Shown here piece by piece: positions 53,858 through 64,000 of a stretch of 64,000 bases of DNA (its first letter is position 1; each line of letters begins with the position of its first letter). This stretch comes from JACCVL01 sp963704295 (GTDB lineage Bacteria; Actinomycetota; Actinomycetes; Propionibacteriales; Nocardioidaceae): positions 1,054,001 to 1,118,000 of the forward strand of contig OY969884.1 in assembly GCA_963704295.1 (NCBI GenBank). Reading direction: 5' to 3'. Below the pieces are notes generated by a model. It ran no database searches. It worked only from the letters and a program-made list of their open reading frames with translations, and was not told the DNA's origin. The position numbers were made by a program, and so were the translations under genes.

Positions 53858-54163
53858 TCAGCCCGTCGGCCCGGCGAAGATGTCGATGCGCTGGCCGACA
53901 GCGACGCTGACGACCGCGCGCTTGGTGTCCGGGCGCCTGCCCCAACCCAGTCGGGTGCGCTTGCGCTTGCCCGCCCGGTTGGCGGTGTTGACGGCCGTGA
54001 CGGTCACGTCGAACACCTGCTCGACGGCGATCTTGATCTCCGTCTTGTTGGCGTCCGGGCGCACCAGGAACGTGTACTTGTTCTGGTCGAGCAGGCCGTA
54101 GCTCTTCTCGCTGACGACCGGCGCGATCAGCACGTCGCGCGGGCTCTTGTGCAGGGTGCTCAC
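53858..54163 (-). CDS. rplW: 50S ribosomal protein L23
   Basis: A 101-residue L23 near the exit site for trigger factor and SRP. It contains DVLIAPVVSEKSYGLLDQNK and RKRTRLGWGRRPDTKRAVVS. It overlaps rplD by 4 nt. Confidence 0.98.
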   Translation of the reverse strand: MSTLHKSPRDVLIAPVVSEKSYGLLDQNKYTFLVRPDANKTEIKIAVEQVFDVTVTAVNTANRAGKRKRTRLGWGRRPDTKRAVVSVAVGQRIDIFAGPTG

Positions 54164-54846
54164 GACGGCGCCTCGCTCTCGCTGGTGGTGGACGGCCGGC
54201 CACGCCCGGCGCGGCGCGAACCGGCCTGCCGGGTGACCAGGGCGTCGTAGGCGGCCCGGCTGAAGACCACGTCGTCGCTGGCCAGCACGTCGTAGGTGTT
54301 CAGCTGGTCGACGGCGACCACGTGCAGGGTGTCCACATTGCGCAGCGACAGCCAGGTCGACGTGTCGCTGCGCTCCAGGACGACCAGCGCGCGCGGCCGC
54401 TCAGACACCCGGCGAAGCGCGGCGAGCGCCTGCTTGGTGGACGGCGACTCGCCGTCGACGAACGACTCCAGCACGTGCACCCGGCCGCCGCGAGCGCGGT
54501 CTGACAACGCTCCGCGCAAGGCAGCGGCCTTCATCTTCTTCGGCGTGCGCTGGTCGTACGAGCGCGGGGTCGGGCCGTGCACCACGCCTCCGCCGGTGAA
54601 CTGCGGCGCCCGGATGGACCCCTGCCGGGCCCGCCCGGTCCCCTTCTGCCGGTACGGCTTGGCGCCGCCACCGCGGACCTGGGCGCGCGTCTTCGTGCTC
54701 GCGCTGCCCTGCCGGGCCGCTGCCTGCTGGGCCACGACGACCTGGTGGATCAGCGGGACGTTGACCTGCACGTCGAAGATCTCCGCCGGCAGCTCGAGCG
54801 ACCCGGTCGTCTCGCCGGCCGCGTCGCGAACGTCGATGGTGGTCAT
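54160..54846 (-). CDS. rplD: 50S ribosomal protein L4
   Basis: A 228-residue L4. It has the tunnel-loop segment TRAQVRGGGAKPYRQKGTGR and SIRAPQFTGGGVVHGPTPRS. It starts at the ATG at 54846, overlapping the rplC stop by 4 nt. In enterobacteria L4 represses the S10 operon; no matching leader is claimed here. Confidence 0.98.
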   Translation of the reverse strand: MTTIDVRDAAGETTGSLELPAEIFDVQVNVPLIHQVVVAQQAAARQGSASTKTRAQVRGGGAKPYRQKGTGRARQGSIRAPQFTGGGVVHGPTPRSYDQRTPKKMKAAALRGALSDRARGGRVHVLESFVDGESPSTKQALAALRRVSERPRALVVLERSDTSTWLSLRNVDTLHVVAVDQLNTYDVLASDDVVFSRAAYDALVTRQAGSRRAGRGRPSTTSESEAPS

Positions 54847-55521
54847 GCGTCGGTCCCCTTCGCCTTGACGCCGGAACGAACCAGGACCAGACCGCCCCGC
54901 GGTCCCGGCACTGCGCCGGTGAGCAGGATCAGGCCCTTGTCCACGTCCACGGCGTGCACGGTCAGGTTGAGCGTGGTCACCGTGTCGCTGCCCATCCGGC
55001 CGGCCATCCGCAGCCCCTTGAACACCCGGCCCGGGGTGGCGCAGCCACCGATCGAGCCCGGCTTGCGGTGGTTGCGGTGGGCACCGTGCGACGCGCCGAC
55101 GCCGGCGAAGCCGTGCCGCTTCATGACGCCGGCAAAGCCCTTGCCCTTGCTGGTGGCGGTCACGTCCACCTGCTCGCCGGGCCGTGAACAGGTCGGCGCC
55201 CAGCTCCTGGCCCGGCTCGTAGGACGCGGCGTCCTCGGTGCGGATCTCCACCAGGTGGCGGCGCGGGGTGGCCCCCGCCCGTCCGAAGTGCCCGGCCTGG
55301 GGCCGGGTCACCTTCCGGGCAGCGATCTCGCCGTAGCCGACCTGGACGGCGGAGTAGCCGTCGGTCTCGGCCTTGCGGATCTGGGTCACCACGTTGCTGT
55401 CGGCGGCGATCACCGTCACCGGGACGACGCGGTTGTCCTCGTCCCACATCTGGGTCATGCCGAGCTTGGTGCCCAGCAGCCCACGGACGGTGCGCTCGTG
55501 CGTACTCGGGTGCGAACTCAT
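54843..55521 (-). CDS. rplC: 50S ribosomal protein L3 (frameshifted as given)
   Basis: L3 starts 50S assembly. The N-terminal part (RGLLGTKLGMTQMWDEDNRV to GQELGADLFTA) and the C-terminal part (VDVTATSKGKGFAGVMKRHG to RSGVKAKGTDA) lie in different frames. A GGG at 55179-55181 has one base too many; without it the join reads ADLFTAGEQVDVTATSKGKG and the protein is 225 residues, the normal length. The gene is essential, so an error in the sequence is the likely cause. It lies 14 bp after rpsJ. Confidence 0.95.
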
Positions 55522-55535
55522 GGCTGCAGGCGTCC

Positions 55536-55844
55536 TCAGAGCTTGATCTCGATGTCGACACCGGCGGGCAGGTCGAGCCGCATCAGCGAGTCGACCGTCT
55601 TCGGCGTCGGGTCGATGATGTCGATCAGCCGCTTGTGCGTGCGCATCTCGAAGTGCTCGCGGCTGTCCTTGTACTTGTGCGGCGAGCGGATGACGCAGAA
55701 CACGTTCTTCTCGGTAGGCAGCGGCACCGGGCCCGCGACCTGCGCACCAGTACGGGTCACCGTGTCGACGATCTTGCGCGCCGACGAGTCGATGATCTCG
55801 TGGTCGTAGGCCTTGAGCCGGATGCGGATCTTCTGTCCCGCCAT
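55536..55844 (-). CDS. rpsJ: 30S ribosomal protein S10
   Basis: A 102-residue S10, MAGQKIRIRLKAYDHEIIDS to MRLDLPAGVDIEIKL, full length. It opens the S10 operon (rpsJ-rplC-rplD-rplW-rplB-rpsS-rplV-rpsC-rplP-rpmC-rpsQ-rplN). It is preceded by a 320-bp region that holds a leader element shared with rpsL and a probable promoter. S10 also takes part in antitermination with NusB. Confidence 0.98.
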   Translation of the reverse strand: MAGQKIRIRLKAYDHEIIDSSARKIVDTVTRTGAQVAGPVPLPTEKNVFCVIRSPHKYKDSREHFEMRTHKRLIDIIDPTPKTVDSLMRLDLPAGVDIEIKL

Positions 55845-55923
55845 CGCTCTCGTCTCGTCCTTCTCCTCGGTACAGCTACGGACTGGGCGGCCTCGTGGGA
55901 GTCCGCCCCCGCTCTCCCGCGAC

Positions 55924-55949
55924 CGACCCCCGAGGTCGGGCGTGTCGGA
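55924..55949 (-). promoter_or_regulatory. Shared ribosomal leader element upstream of rpsJ
   Basis: In the RNA sense, TCCGACACGCCCGAC, two variable bases (reading CT across the join), then CGGGGGTCG. The element at 60525-60550 upstream of rpsL is identical in 24 of 26 positions. It can fold as CCCG-loop-CGGG or as CGAC/GTCG. It ends 80 nt before the rpsJ start. Confidence 0.75.
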
Positions 55950-56092
55950 CGCCTCGCAGCGTACGAGCACTTCCTCGATCGGAGGGGGTCGTGGACGGGA
56001 TCCCGGCGAGGCCGGGCCGGTGCGGGACTCCTGGTGCGGCACCCGGCGCGCTGGCGCGGGCACCCCGGCGTCCCTGCCGGAGCAACTTGCCT

Positions 56093-56123
56093 AGTATGCC
56101 AGAGGGCGGGACCCGCAGGCCAA
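56093..56123 (-). promoter_or_regulatory. Possible promoter of the S10 operon
   Basis: Minus-strand TTGGCC (56118-56123) and CATACT (56093-56098), 19 bp apart, in the tuf-rpsJ gap (55845-56164). The resulting leader would be about 240 nt and include the shared element. The spacing is longer than ideal. Confidence 0.4.
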
Positions 56124-56164
56124 TCGACGGAGTCGAGCAGCCGCGGGCCCCACACCCGGCGAGA

Positions 56165-57358
<1,194 letters not shown>

Positions 57359-57420
57359 TTCTGGCTCCTCCTGGTCTGTCGTGTCGTACGCCTGTGCGCG
57401 AGTCTGCCGTCAGGCCGGGC

Positions 57421-59526
<2,106 letters not shown>

Positions 59527-59609
59527 GGTGAACGTACTTCCTCTGCTCTCGGGATGGGGGTGTGGATCGTCCTCCCGCCGCTACCGGTGCGACCGGGGGC
59601 GGGAGCAGG

Positions 59610-60080
59610 TCACCAGCGGTAGTGCGCGAAGGCCTTGTTCGCCTCGGCCATCTTGTGCGTGTCCTCGCGCTTCTTGACGCTGCCACCGAGCCCGTTGGAC
59701 GCGTCCAGGATCTCGTTCATGAGCCGCTGCGCCATGGTCTTCTCCCGGCGCTCGCCGGAGTACTTGACCAGCCAGCGCATCGCCAGCGTCGTGGACCGGC
59801 CGGCGCGGACCTCGATCGGCACCTGGTAGGTGGCGCCACCGACGCGACGGCTCTTCACCTCGATCGCAGGCTTGACGTTCTCCATGGCGCGCTTGAGCGT
59901 CACCACCGGGTCGACACCGGTCTTCTCCCTGGCGCCCTCGAGCGCGGTGTAGACGATTCGCTGCGCGACGGACTTCTTGCCCTCCAGCAGGACCTTGTTG
60001 ACCAGCTGGGTCACCAGGGGGCTGCCGTATACCGGGTCGACCTCGACCGGCCGCTTGGCTGCGGGTCCCTTGCGCGGCAT
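59610..60080 (-). CDS. rpsG: 30S ribosomal protein S7
   Basis: A 156-residue S7, the head-assembly starter, MPRKGPAAKRPVEVDPVYGS to EANKAFAHYRW, normal length. The ATG at 60080 shares one base with the rpsL stop. In E. coli S7 represses the str operon through the rpsL-rpsG junction; that junction is too short here for the same structure. Confidence 0.98.
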   Translation of the reverse strand: MPRKGPAAKRPVEVDPVYGSPLVTQLVNKVLLEGKKSVAQRIVYTALEGAREKTGVDPVVTLKRAMENVKPAIEVKSRRVGGATYQVPIEVRAGRSTTLAMRWLVKYSGERREKTMAQRLMNEILDASNGLGGSVKKREDTHKMAEANKAFAHYRW

Positions 60081-60454
60081 CAGCTCTTCTCCTTCTTCGC
60101 GCCGTAGCGGCTGCGAGCCTGCTTGCGGTTCTTGACGCCCTGGGTGTCGAGCGAGCCGCGGATGATCTTGTAGCGGACGCCCGGAAGGTCCTTCACCCGG
60201 CCGCCGCGGACGAGCACCATCGAGTGCTCCTGCAGGTTGTGGCCGACGCCGGGGATGTAGGCCGTGACCTCGATACCGCTGGACAGGCGGACTCGGGCCA
60301 CCTTCCGCAGCGCCGAGTTCGGCTTCTTCGGGGTGGTCGTGTAGACGCGCGTGCACACACCGCGCCGCTGAGGGGATCCCTTCAGGGCGGGCGTCTTGTT
60401 CTTCGACACCTTGTCCTGGCGGCCCTTGCGGACCAGCTGCTGGATGGTGGGCAC
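60080..60454 (-). CDS. rpsL: 30S ribosomal protein S12
   Basis: A 124-residue S12 of the decoding centre, starting VPTIQQLVRKGRQDKVSKNK from the GTG at 60454. Lys43 and Lys88, the usual sites of streptomycin-resistance changes, are both wild type. It opens the str operon (rpsL-rpsG-fusA-tuf). Its leader of about 140 nt has the element shared with rpsJ and a 5' hairpin. Confidence 0.98.
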   Translation of the reverse strand: MPTIQQLVRKGRQDKVSKNKTPALKGSPQRRGVCTRVYTTTPKKPNSALRKVARVRLSSGIEVTAYIPGVGHNLQEHSMVLVRGGRVKDLPGVRYKIIRGSLDTQGVKNRKQARSRYGAKKEKS

Positions 60455-60524
60455 CGCGTACTTCCTTCTGATTCGGGGAGCATCTGCCGGGAACTGCTGG
60501 ACCGTGACACCGCCGACGGGAGAG

Positions 60525-60550
60525 CGACCCCCGTAGTCGGGCGTGTCGGA
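60525..60550 (-). promoter_or_regulatory. Shared ribosomal leader element upstream of rpsL
   Basis: In the RNA sense, TCCGACACGCCCGAC, TA, CGGGGGTCG, matching the rpsJ-leader element at all but the two central bases. It ends 71 nt before the rpsL start. The flanks of the two copies differ, so this is a short conserved element and not a long duplication. Confidence 0.75.
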
Positions 60551-60574
60551 GCCTGCAGGACGGCACAACATGAG

Positions 60575-60592
60575 GCCTGGGACTCCCCAGGC
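60575..60592 (-). other. 5'-end hairpin of the str transcript
   Basis: A 7-bp stem (GCCTGGG with CCCAGGC) around a 4-nt loop lies a few bases after the predicted transcription start. It could stabilise the 5' end of the rpsL mRNA; this is inferred from its position only. Confidence 0.4.
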
Positions 60593-60602
60593 ACGGCTAG
60601 AA

Positions 60603-60631
60603 AGATTACCCGAGCACCTGGGGAGGGTCAA
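60603..60631 (-). promoter_or_regulatory. Promoter of the str operon
   Basis: Minus-strand -35 TTGACC (60626-60631), a 17-bp spacer and -10 TAATCT (60603-60608). It lies between the transhydrogenase stop and rpsL, giving a leader of about 140 nt. Confidence 0.75.
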
Positions 60632-60657
60632 AACGCGGGGCTCCCGCCATCAGCGGC

Positions 60658-61941
60658 TCACCACAGCTGCACCGACCGCTGCAGGATCCGGGCGAGGTCG
60701 TCGTCGGTCGGCTGTCGCGGCGCGATGGCCAGCAGCCGCTGCTGCTGGCGGGTGCCCTCGACCAGGTCGTCGACGTCTCGCTCTCCGAAGCCGACCGCGC
60801 CGAGGCCCGCCGGCATGCCGACGGCACGCATCAGGTCGGTGAGCACGTTGGGGAGGAAGTCGGCGAGGTCGTCCGGCCGGTCAGCGTCCGGGGCGAGCAG
60901 CTCGGCGGCGCGCACGTGCCGCTCCGGGGCGGCCGGGAAGGTGAAGCGGAACGCCTCCGGGGCGGTCAGAGCCACCGACATGCCGTGCGGCACCATCGGA
61001 TGGTCGTCGGGGTAGTCCGGCGGGCGGTAGTCGCGCACCCGACCGGCGATCGGGTAGGCGTTCGCGTGCGGGATGTGCACGCCGGCGTTGCCGAACCCGA
61101 GGCCGGCGAAGGTCGAGGCCATCGTCATGTCCGAGCGGGCGGCTCGGTCCGCCCCGTCGCGTACCGCTGCGCGGAACGACCCGGCCAGCAGCTGCAGCGC
61201 GCGCTCCGACCACAGGTCGGCAATCGGGTTGGAGCCGCAGTAGGGCACCCGATCCTCGGGCCGCTTGCGGGTGAACTCCCGGTAGGGCCGGGCGGTGTAG
61301 CTCTCCAGCGCGTGGCAGCAGATGTCCATCCCCGCGCTGGCGGTCACCCCGGCCGGCTGGGTCACGGTGACCTCCGGATCGATCACGGCGAGGGTGGGCC
61401 GCAGTGCGGGGTGGCTGATGCCGGTCTTGACCCGGAGGCTGAGCACGTCGAGCACACAGACCGTGGTGCTCTCGGCGCCGGTGCCGGTGGTGGTGGGAAC
61501 GGCGACCAGCGGGAGCAGCGGCTCGACCGGCGCCCGGCCCCCGCCCACCGGGGGGTTCACGTAGTCCAGCAGCTCACCCGGGTTCGTGGTGAGCAGGTCG
61601 ACCGCCTTGGCGGTGTCGATGCTCGACCCACCGCCGACGGCGACATAGGCGTCCCAGGGACCGGTCGACCGGGCGTGGTCCACGGCCGCCACGATGCTCT
61701 CGTCGGTCGGCTCCACGCGAGTGCCGGTGAAGACCGCTGCCTCGACGCCGTACTCGGCCAACCGGTCCGCCACCCGCTGCGGGACACCGGTCGCGGCCAC
61801 ACCGGCGTCGGTGACGACCAGCGCCCGCCGCACGCCGCGGGCCGCGAGGGCATGCCCGATCTCGTCAGCCGCTCCGGCACCGAAGGTGAGCTGCGGCGCG
61901 GCGTAGGTGAACACGGTCTCGGGGGTGCTGGGCGGCGTCAC
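60658..61941 (-). CDS. Hydroxyacid-oxoacid transhydrogenase (iron-containing alcohol dehydrogenase family)
   Basis: A 427-residue group III (iron-type) dehydrogenase most like ADHFE1 hydroxyacid-oxoacid transhydrogenase, which moves hydride between 4-hydroxybutyrate and 2-oxoglutarate. Shared segments, from memory of the human protein, are PYCGSNPIADLWSERAL, FAGLGFGNAGVHIPHANAYP and YRPPDYPDDHPMVPHGMS. The nucleotide motif VGGGSSIDTAKA and metal-ligand residues in AGMDICCHALE and the His-containing segments are present. The GTG at 61941 has TAGCGT 7 nt upstream, suggesting a leaderless mRNA. It lies between rpoC-NUDIX and the str operon, where actinobacteria usually have rpoC next to rpsL. 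Confidence 0.88.
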   Translation of the reverse strand: MTPPSTPETVFTYAAPQLTFGAGAADEIGHALAARGVRRALVVTDAGVAATGVPQRVADRLAEYGVEAAVFTGTRVEPTDESIVAAVDHARSTGPWDAYVAVGGGSSIDTAKAVDLLTTNPGELLDYVNPPVGGGRAPVEPLLPLVAVPTTTGTGAESTTVCVLDVLSLRVKTGISHPALRPTLAVIDPEVTVTQPAGVTASAGMDICCHALESYTARPYREFTRKRPEDRVPYCGSNPIADLWSERALQLLAGSFRAAVRDGADRAARSDMTMASTFAGLGFGNAGVHIPHANAYPIAGRVRDYRPPDYPDDHPMVPHGMSVALTAPEAFRFTFPAAPERHVRAAELLAPDADRPDDLADFLPNVLTDLMRAVGMPAGLGAVGFGERDVDDLVEGTRQQQRLLAIAPRQPTDDDLARILQRSVQLW

Positions 61942-61948
61942 GCGCCAG

Positions 61949-61954
61949 ACGCTA
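61949..61954 (-). promoter_or_regulatory. Putative -10 box of a leaderless transhydrogenase mRNA
   Basis: Minus-strand TAGCGT lies 7 nt before the GTG at 61941, within the 21-bp gap after the NUDIX gene. No ribosome-binding site precedes the start and no good -35 is seen. Confidence 0.4.
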
Positions 61955-61962
61955 GCGCCGTG

Positions 61963-62421
61963 TCAGCGCCGCCGCAGCGCCCAGGACACCAGGTCCACCA
62001 CCGGCAGTCGCTCGGTGACGACGTCGGCGAGCGGCACCCACCGGGCGTCGGCGGTGGTGCCGTCGCGCTCCAGCACCCGCGGCGGCGGAGCGTCCGTCGG
62101 GACCGAGCCCTCGAACACCAGCCGCAGGGCGTGGTAGTCCTCGAGCACGCCGGTCGGCGAGGTGCCGTGCAGATGCAACGAGTGCACGTCAAGCAGCCTG
62201 CCCACCGTGACGACGAGCCCGGTCTCCTCGCGCACCTCGCGTACCGCGGCCGCGCGTGGGTCCTCGCCGTGGTCGACGCCGCCACCGGGCAGCGTCCACG
62301 CCCCCGGTCGCGTCGTGGTCTCCGACAGCTGGGTGAGCAGCACTCGCTCGCCGTCGTTGCCCGCGAGCACGACCAGCGCGTACGCCGCGAACCGCTGGCG
62401 CCGTACCGGACCGGAGGTCAC
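61963..62421 (-). CDS. NUDIX hydrolase
   Basis: A 152-residue NUDIX protein that would hydrolyse a nucleoside diphosphate linked to another group. The Nudix box starts at GGGVDHGEDPRAAAVREVRE and continues ETGL, matching GX5EX7REUXEEXGU. The substrate is not predictable. The GTG at 62421 starts 12 bp after the rpoC stop on the same strand, so it may be read from the rpoBC transcript. Confidence 0.92.
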   Translation of the reverse strand: MTSGPVRRQRFAAYALVVLAGNDGERVLLTQLSETTTRPGAWTLPGGGVDHGEDPRAAAVREVREETGLVVTVGRLLDVHSLHLHGTSPTGVLEDYHALRLVFEGSVPTDAPPPRVLERDGTTADARWVPLADVVTERLPVVDLVSWALRRR

Positions 62422-62433
62422 CGGCGACCCGGC

Positions 62434-64000
62434 TCAGCCGCGGAACGACCCGAAGTCGAAGTCGTCCAACGCCACCGTCTGGGTGGCCGGCTGGCCGAAG
62501 TCGTAGTCGTAGGTCTCGTACCCGGTGAGCGAGTAGGCCGCGGCTCGCGCCTCCTCGGTCGGCTCGACCGTGATGTTCCGGTACCGCTCCAGACCGGTGC
62601 CGGCCGGGATCAGCTTGCCCAGGATCACGTTCTCCTTGAGCCCCACCAGCGAGTCCGAGCGGCCATGGATCGCCGCATCGGTCAGCACCCGGGTGGTCTC
62701 CTGGAAGGAGGCCGCTGACAGCCACGACTCGGTGGCCAGCGAGGCCTTGGTGATCCCCATCAGCACCGGCCGGCCGGAGGCCGGCTGACCGCCCTCGGCG
62801 ACCACCCGACGGTTCTCGTCCTCGAACCGCAGCCGGTCGACGAGGTCGCCGGTCAGCAGCTGGGCCGCACCCTGCTCGATGACCGTCACCCGGCGCAGCA
62901 TCTGCCGGACGATGATCTCGATGTGCTTGTCGTGGATCGACACGCCCTGGGAGCGGTAGACCTCCTGGACCTCGTCCACCAGGTGCTCCTGCGCCTTGCG
63001 GACGCCGAGGATGCGGAGCACGTCCTGCGGGTCGGGCGTCCCGTGCGTGAGCTGCTCGCCCACGTCCACGTGGTCGCCGTCGCCGACGAGGAGCCTGGCC
63101 CGCTTGCTGACTGGATAGTCCTGCTCGTCCGAACCGTCGTCGGGGATGACGACGACCTTGCGGGCCTTGTCGCTCTCCTCGATGCGGACCCGACCGGCGC
63201 TCTCGGTGATCGGCGCCTTGCCCTTGGGCACGCGGGCCTCGAACAGCTCGACCACGCGGGGCAGACCATGCGTGATGTCGTCGCCCGCGACACCACCGGT
63301 GTGGAAGGTCCGCATCGTCAGCTGGGTGCCCGGCTCACCGATCGACTGGGCGGCGATGATGCCGACGGCCTCACCGATGTCGACGAGCTTGCCGGTCGCG
63401 AGCGAGCGGCCGTAGCACTTCGCGCAGGTACCGGTCTTGGCGTCGCAGGTCAGGACCGAGCGCACCTTGACCGACTCGATGCCGGCCTCGACGAGCTCGG
63501 CGATCTTGACGTCACCGATGTCGCCACCGGCCGGAACCAGCTCCTCGCCGGTCTCGGGGTGGACCACAGCGGTGGCCGCCGCTCGGGCGTACGCCGAGGT
63601 CTCGGCGTTGTCGGCGACGACCAGCCGGCCGTCCTCGAGCCGGGTGCCGATCTGCTTGGGCAGACCGCGCTCAGTGCCGCAGTCGTCCTCGCGGATGATC
63701 ACGTCCTGCGACACGTCCACCAGTCGCCGGGTCAGGTAGCCCGAGTCGGCGGTGCGCAGCGCGGTGTCCGCCAGGCCCTTGCGGGCGCCGTGGGTCGAGA
63801 TGAAGTACTCGACCACCGACAGGCCCTCCCGGAAGTTCGCCTTGATCGGCCGCGGGATGATCTCGCCTCGCGGGTTGGCCACCAGACCACGCATGGCGGC
63901 GATCTGCCGCACCTGCATCATGTTCCCGCGGGCACCGGAGTGCACCATCATGAAGATCGGGTTGGTCTTCTCGAAGGTCGCCTCCATGGCCTCGGAGACC
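62434..64000 (-). CDS. rpoC: DNA-directed RNA polymerase subunit beta' (3' part)
   Basis: This is the C-terminal 522 or so residues of beta'; the 5' part lies beyond the right edge. Visible are the second zinc site with cysteines in DDCGTERG, LTCDAKTGTCAKC, the trigger-loop region GEPGTQLTMRTFHTGG, and the C-terminal segments VLMGITKASLATESWLSAAS and QTVALDDFDFGSFRG. No break is seen in the visible part. It should be the last gene of rpoBC. Confidence 0.98.
   Translation of the reverse strand, partial: VSEAMEATFEKTNPIFMMVHSGARGNMMQVRQIAAMRGLVANPRGEIIPRPIKANFREGLSVVEYFISTHGARKGLADTALRTADSGYLTRRLVDVSQDVIIREDDCGTERGLPKQIGTRLEDGRLVVADNAETSAYARAAATAVVHPETGEELVPAGGDIGDVKIAELVEAGIESVKVRSVLTCDAKTGTCAKCYGRSLATGKLVDIGEAVGIIAAQSIGEPGTQLTMRTFHTGGVAGDDITHGLPRVVELFEARVPKGKAPITESAGRVRIEESDKARKVVVIPDDGSDEQDYPVSKRARLLVGDGDHVDVGEQLTHGTPDPQDVLRILGVRKAQEHLVDEVQEVYRSQGVSIHDKHIEIIVRQMLRRVTVIEQGAAQLLTGDLVDRLRFEDENRRVVAEGGQPASGRPVLMGITKASLATESWLSAASFQETTRVLTDAAIHGRSDSLVGLKENVILGKLIPAGTGLERYRNITVEPTEEARAAAYSLTGYETYDYDFGQPATQTVALDDFDFGSFRG

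Overview
The window is a very GC-rich stretch (roughly 70% G+C by eye) with many GTG starts, a complete actinobacterial-style S10-spc-alpha ribosomal cluster, a GroES-GroEL1 pair with a histidine-rich GroEL tail, a GuaB3 paralogue beside GuaB and GuaA, and several genes that look leaderless. It is chromosomal core DNA of an Actinomycetota bacterium. A Geodermatophilaceae-like member is my guess; the family is not proven by the sequence. I see no tRNA or rRNA gene, prophage, insertion sequence, CRISPR array or defence island.

Layout. 1-5.3 kb: the start of a possible SnoaL-like gene, an orphan DsrE protein between copies of a palindromic repeat, then guaA, guaB3 and guaB (GMP synthesis). 5.4-13.7 kb: an IclR regulator divergent from aceB-glcD-glcE-glcF-lldP, an operon for uptake and oxidation of glycolate or lactate with malate synthase. 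13.7-19.6 kb: groEL1-groES under two CIRCE operators, a SigE-family sigma factor with its membrane-anchored partner, tsaD, and hsp20 with its own CIRCE. 19.6-29.1 kb (minus strand): plsC, rimI, tsaB, a GNAT-TsaE fusion, a family-4 uracil-DNA glycosylase, an alpha/beta hydrolase, alr, nnrD, acpS and glmS, covering cell-wall precursors, t6A tRNA modification and metabolite repair. 29.1-36.1 kb: coaA, a DUF389 membrane protein, a broken acetyltransferase gene, glmM, rpsI-rplM and gltA. 36.1-39.3 kb: an ABC-F ATPase, an RsmC-like methyltransferase and truA. 39.3-60.7 kb (all minus strand, listed here in reverse of transcription): rplQ, rpoA, rpsD, rpsK, rpsM, rpmJ, infA, map, adk, secY, the spc and S10 operons, tuf, fusA, rpsG and rpsL. 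60.7-64 kb: a hydroxyacid-oxoacid transhydrogenase, a NUDIX hydrolase and the 3' end of rpoC.

The sequence carries at least ten single-base insertions that break otherwise well-conserved genes, including essential ones (rplC, rpsC, rplM, rplQ, glmS). Every one is a +1 insertion and none is a deletion. This is best read as uncorrected sequencing error, and the affected genes are annotated as restored spans.

The most interesting regulatory signals are: a 26-nt leader element shared (24 of 26 identical) by the rpsL and rpsJ operons; a groES promoter lying between two CIRCE operators, and a third CIRCE at hsp20/tsaD; a recurring TANNNT box 6-7 nt before start codons, implying leaderless mRNAs; and a recurrent palindrome at convergent gene ends, once next to a G-quadruplex-capable tract.
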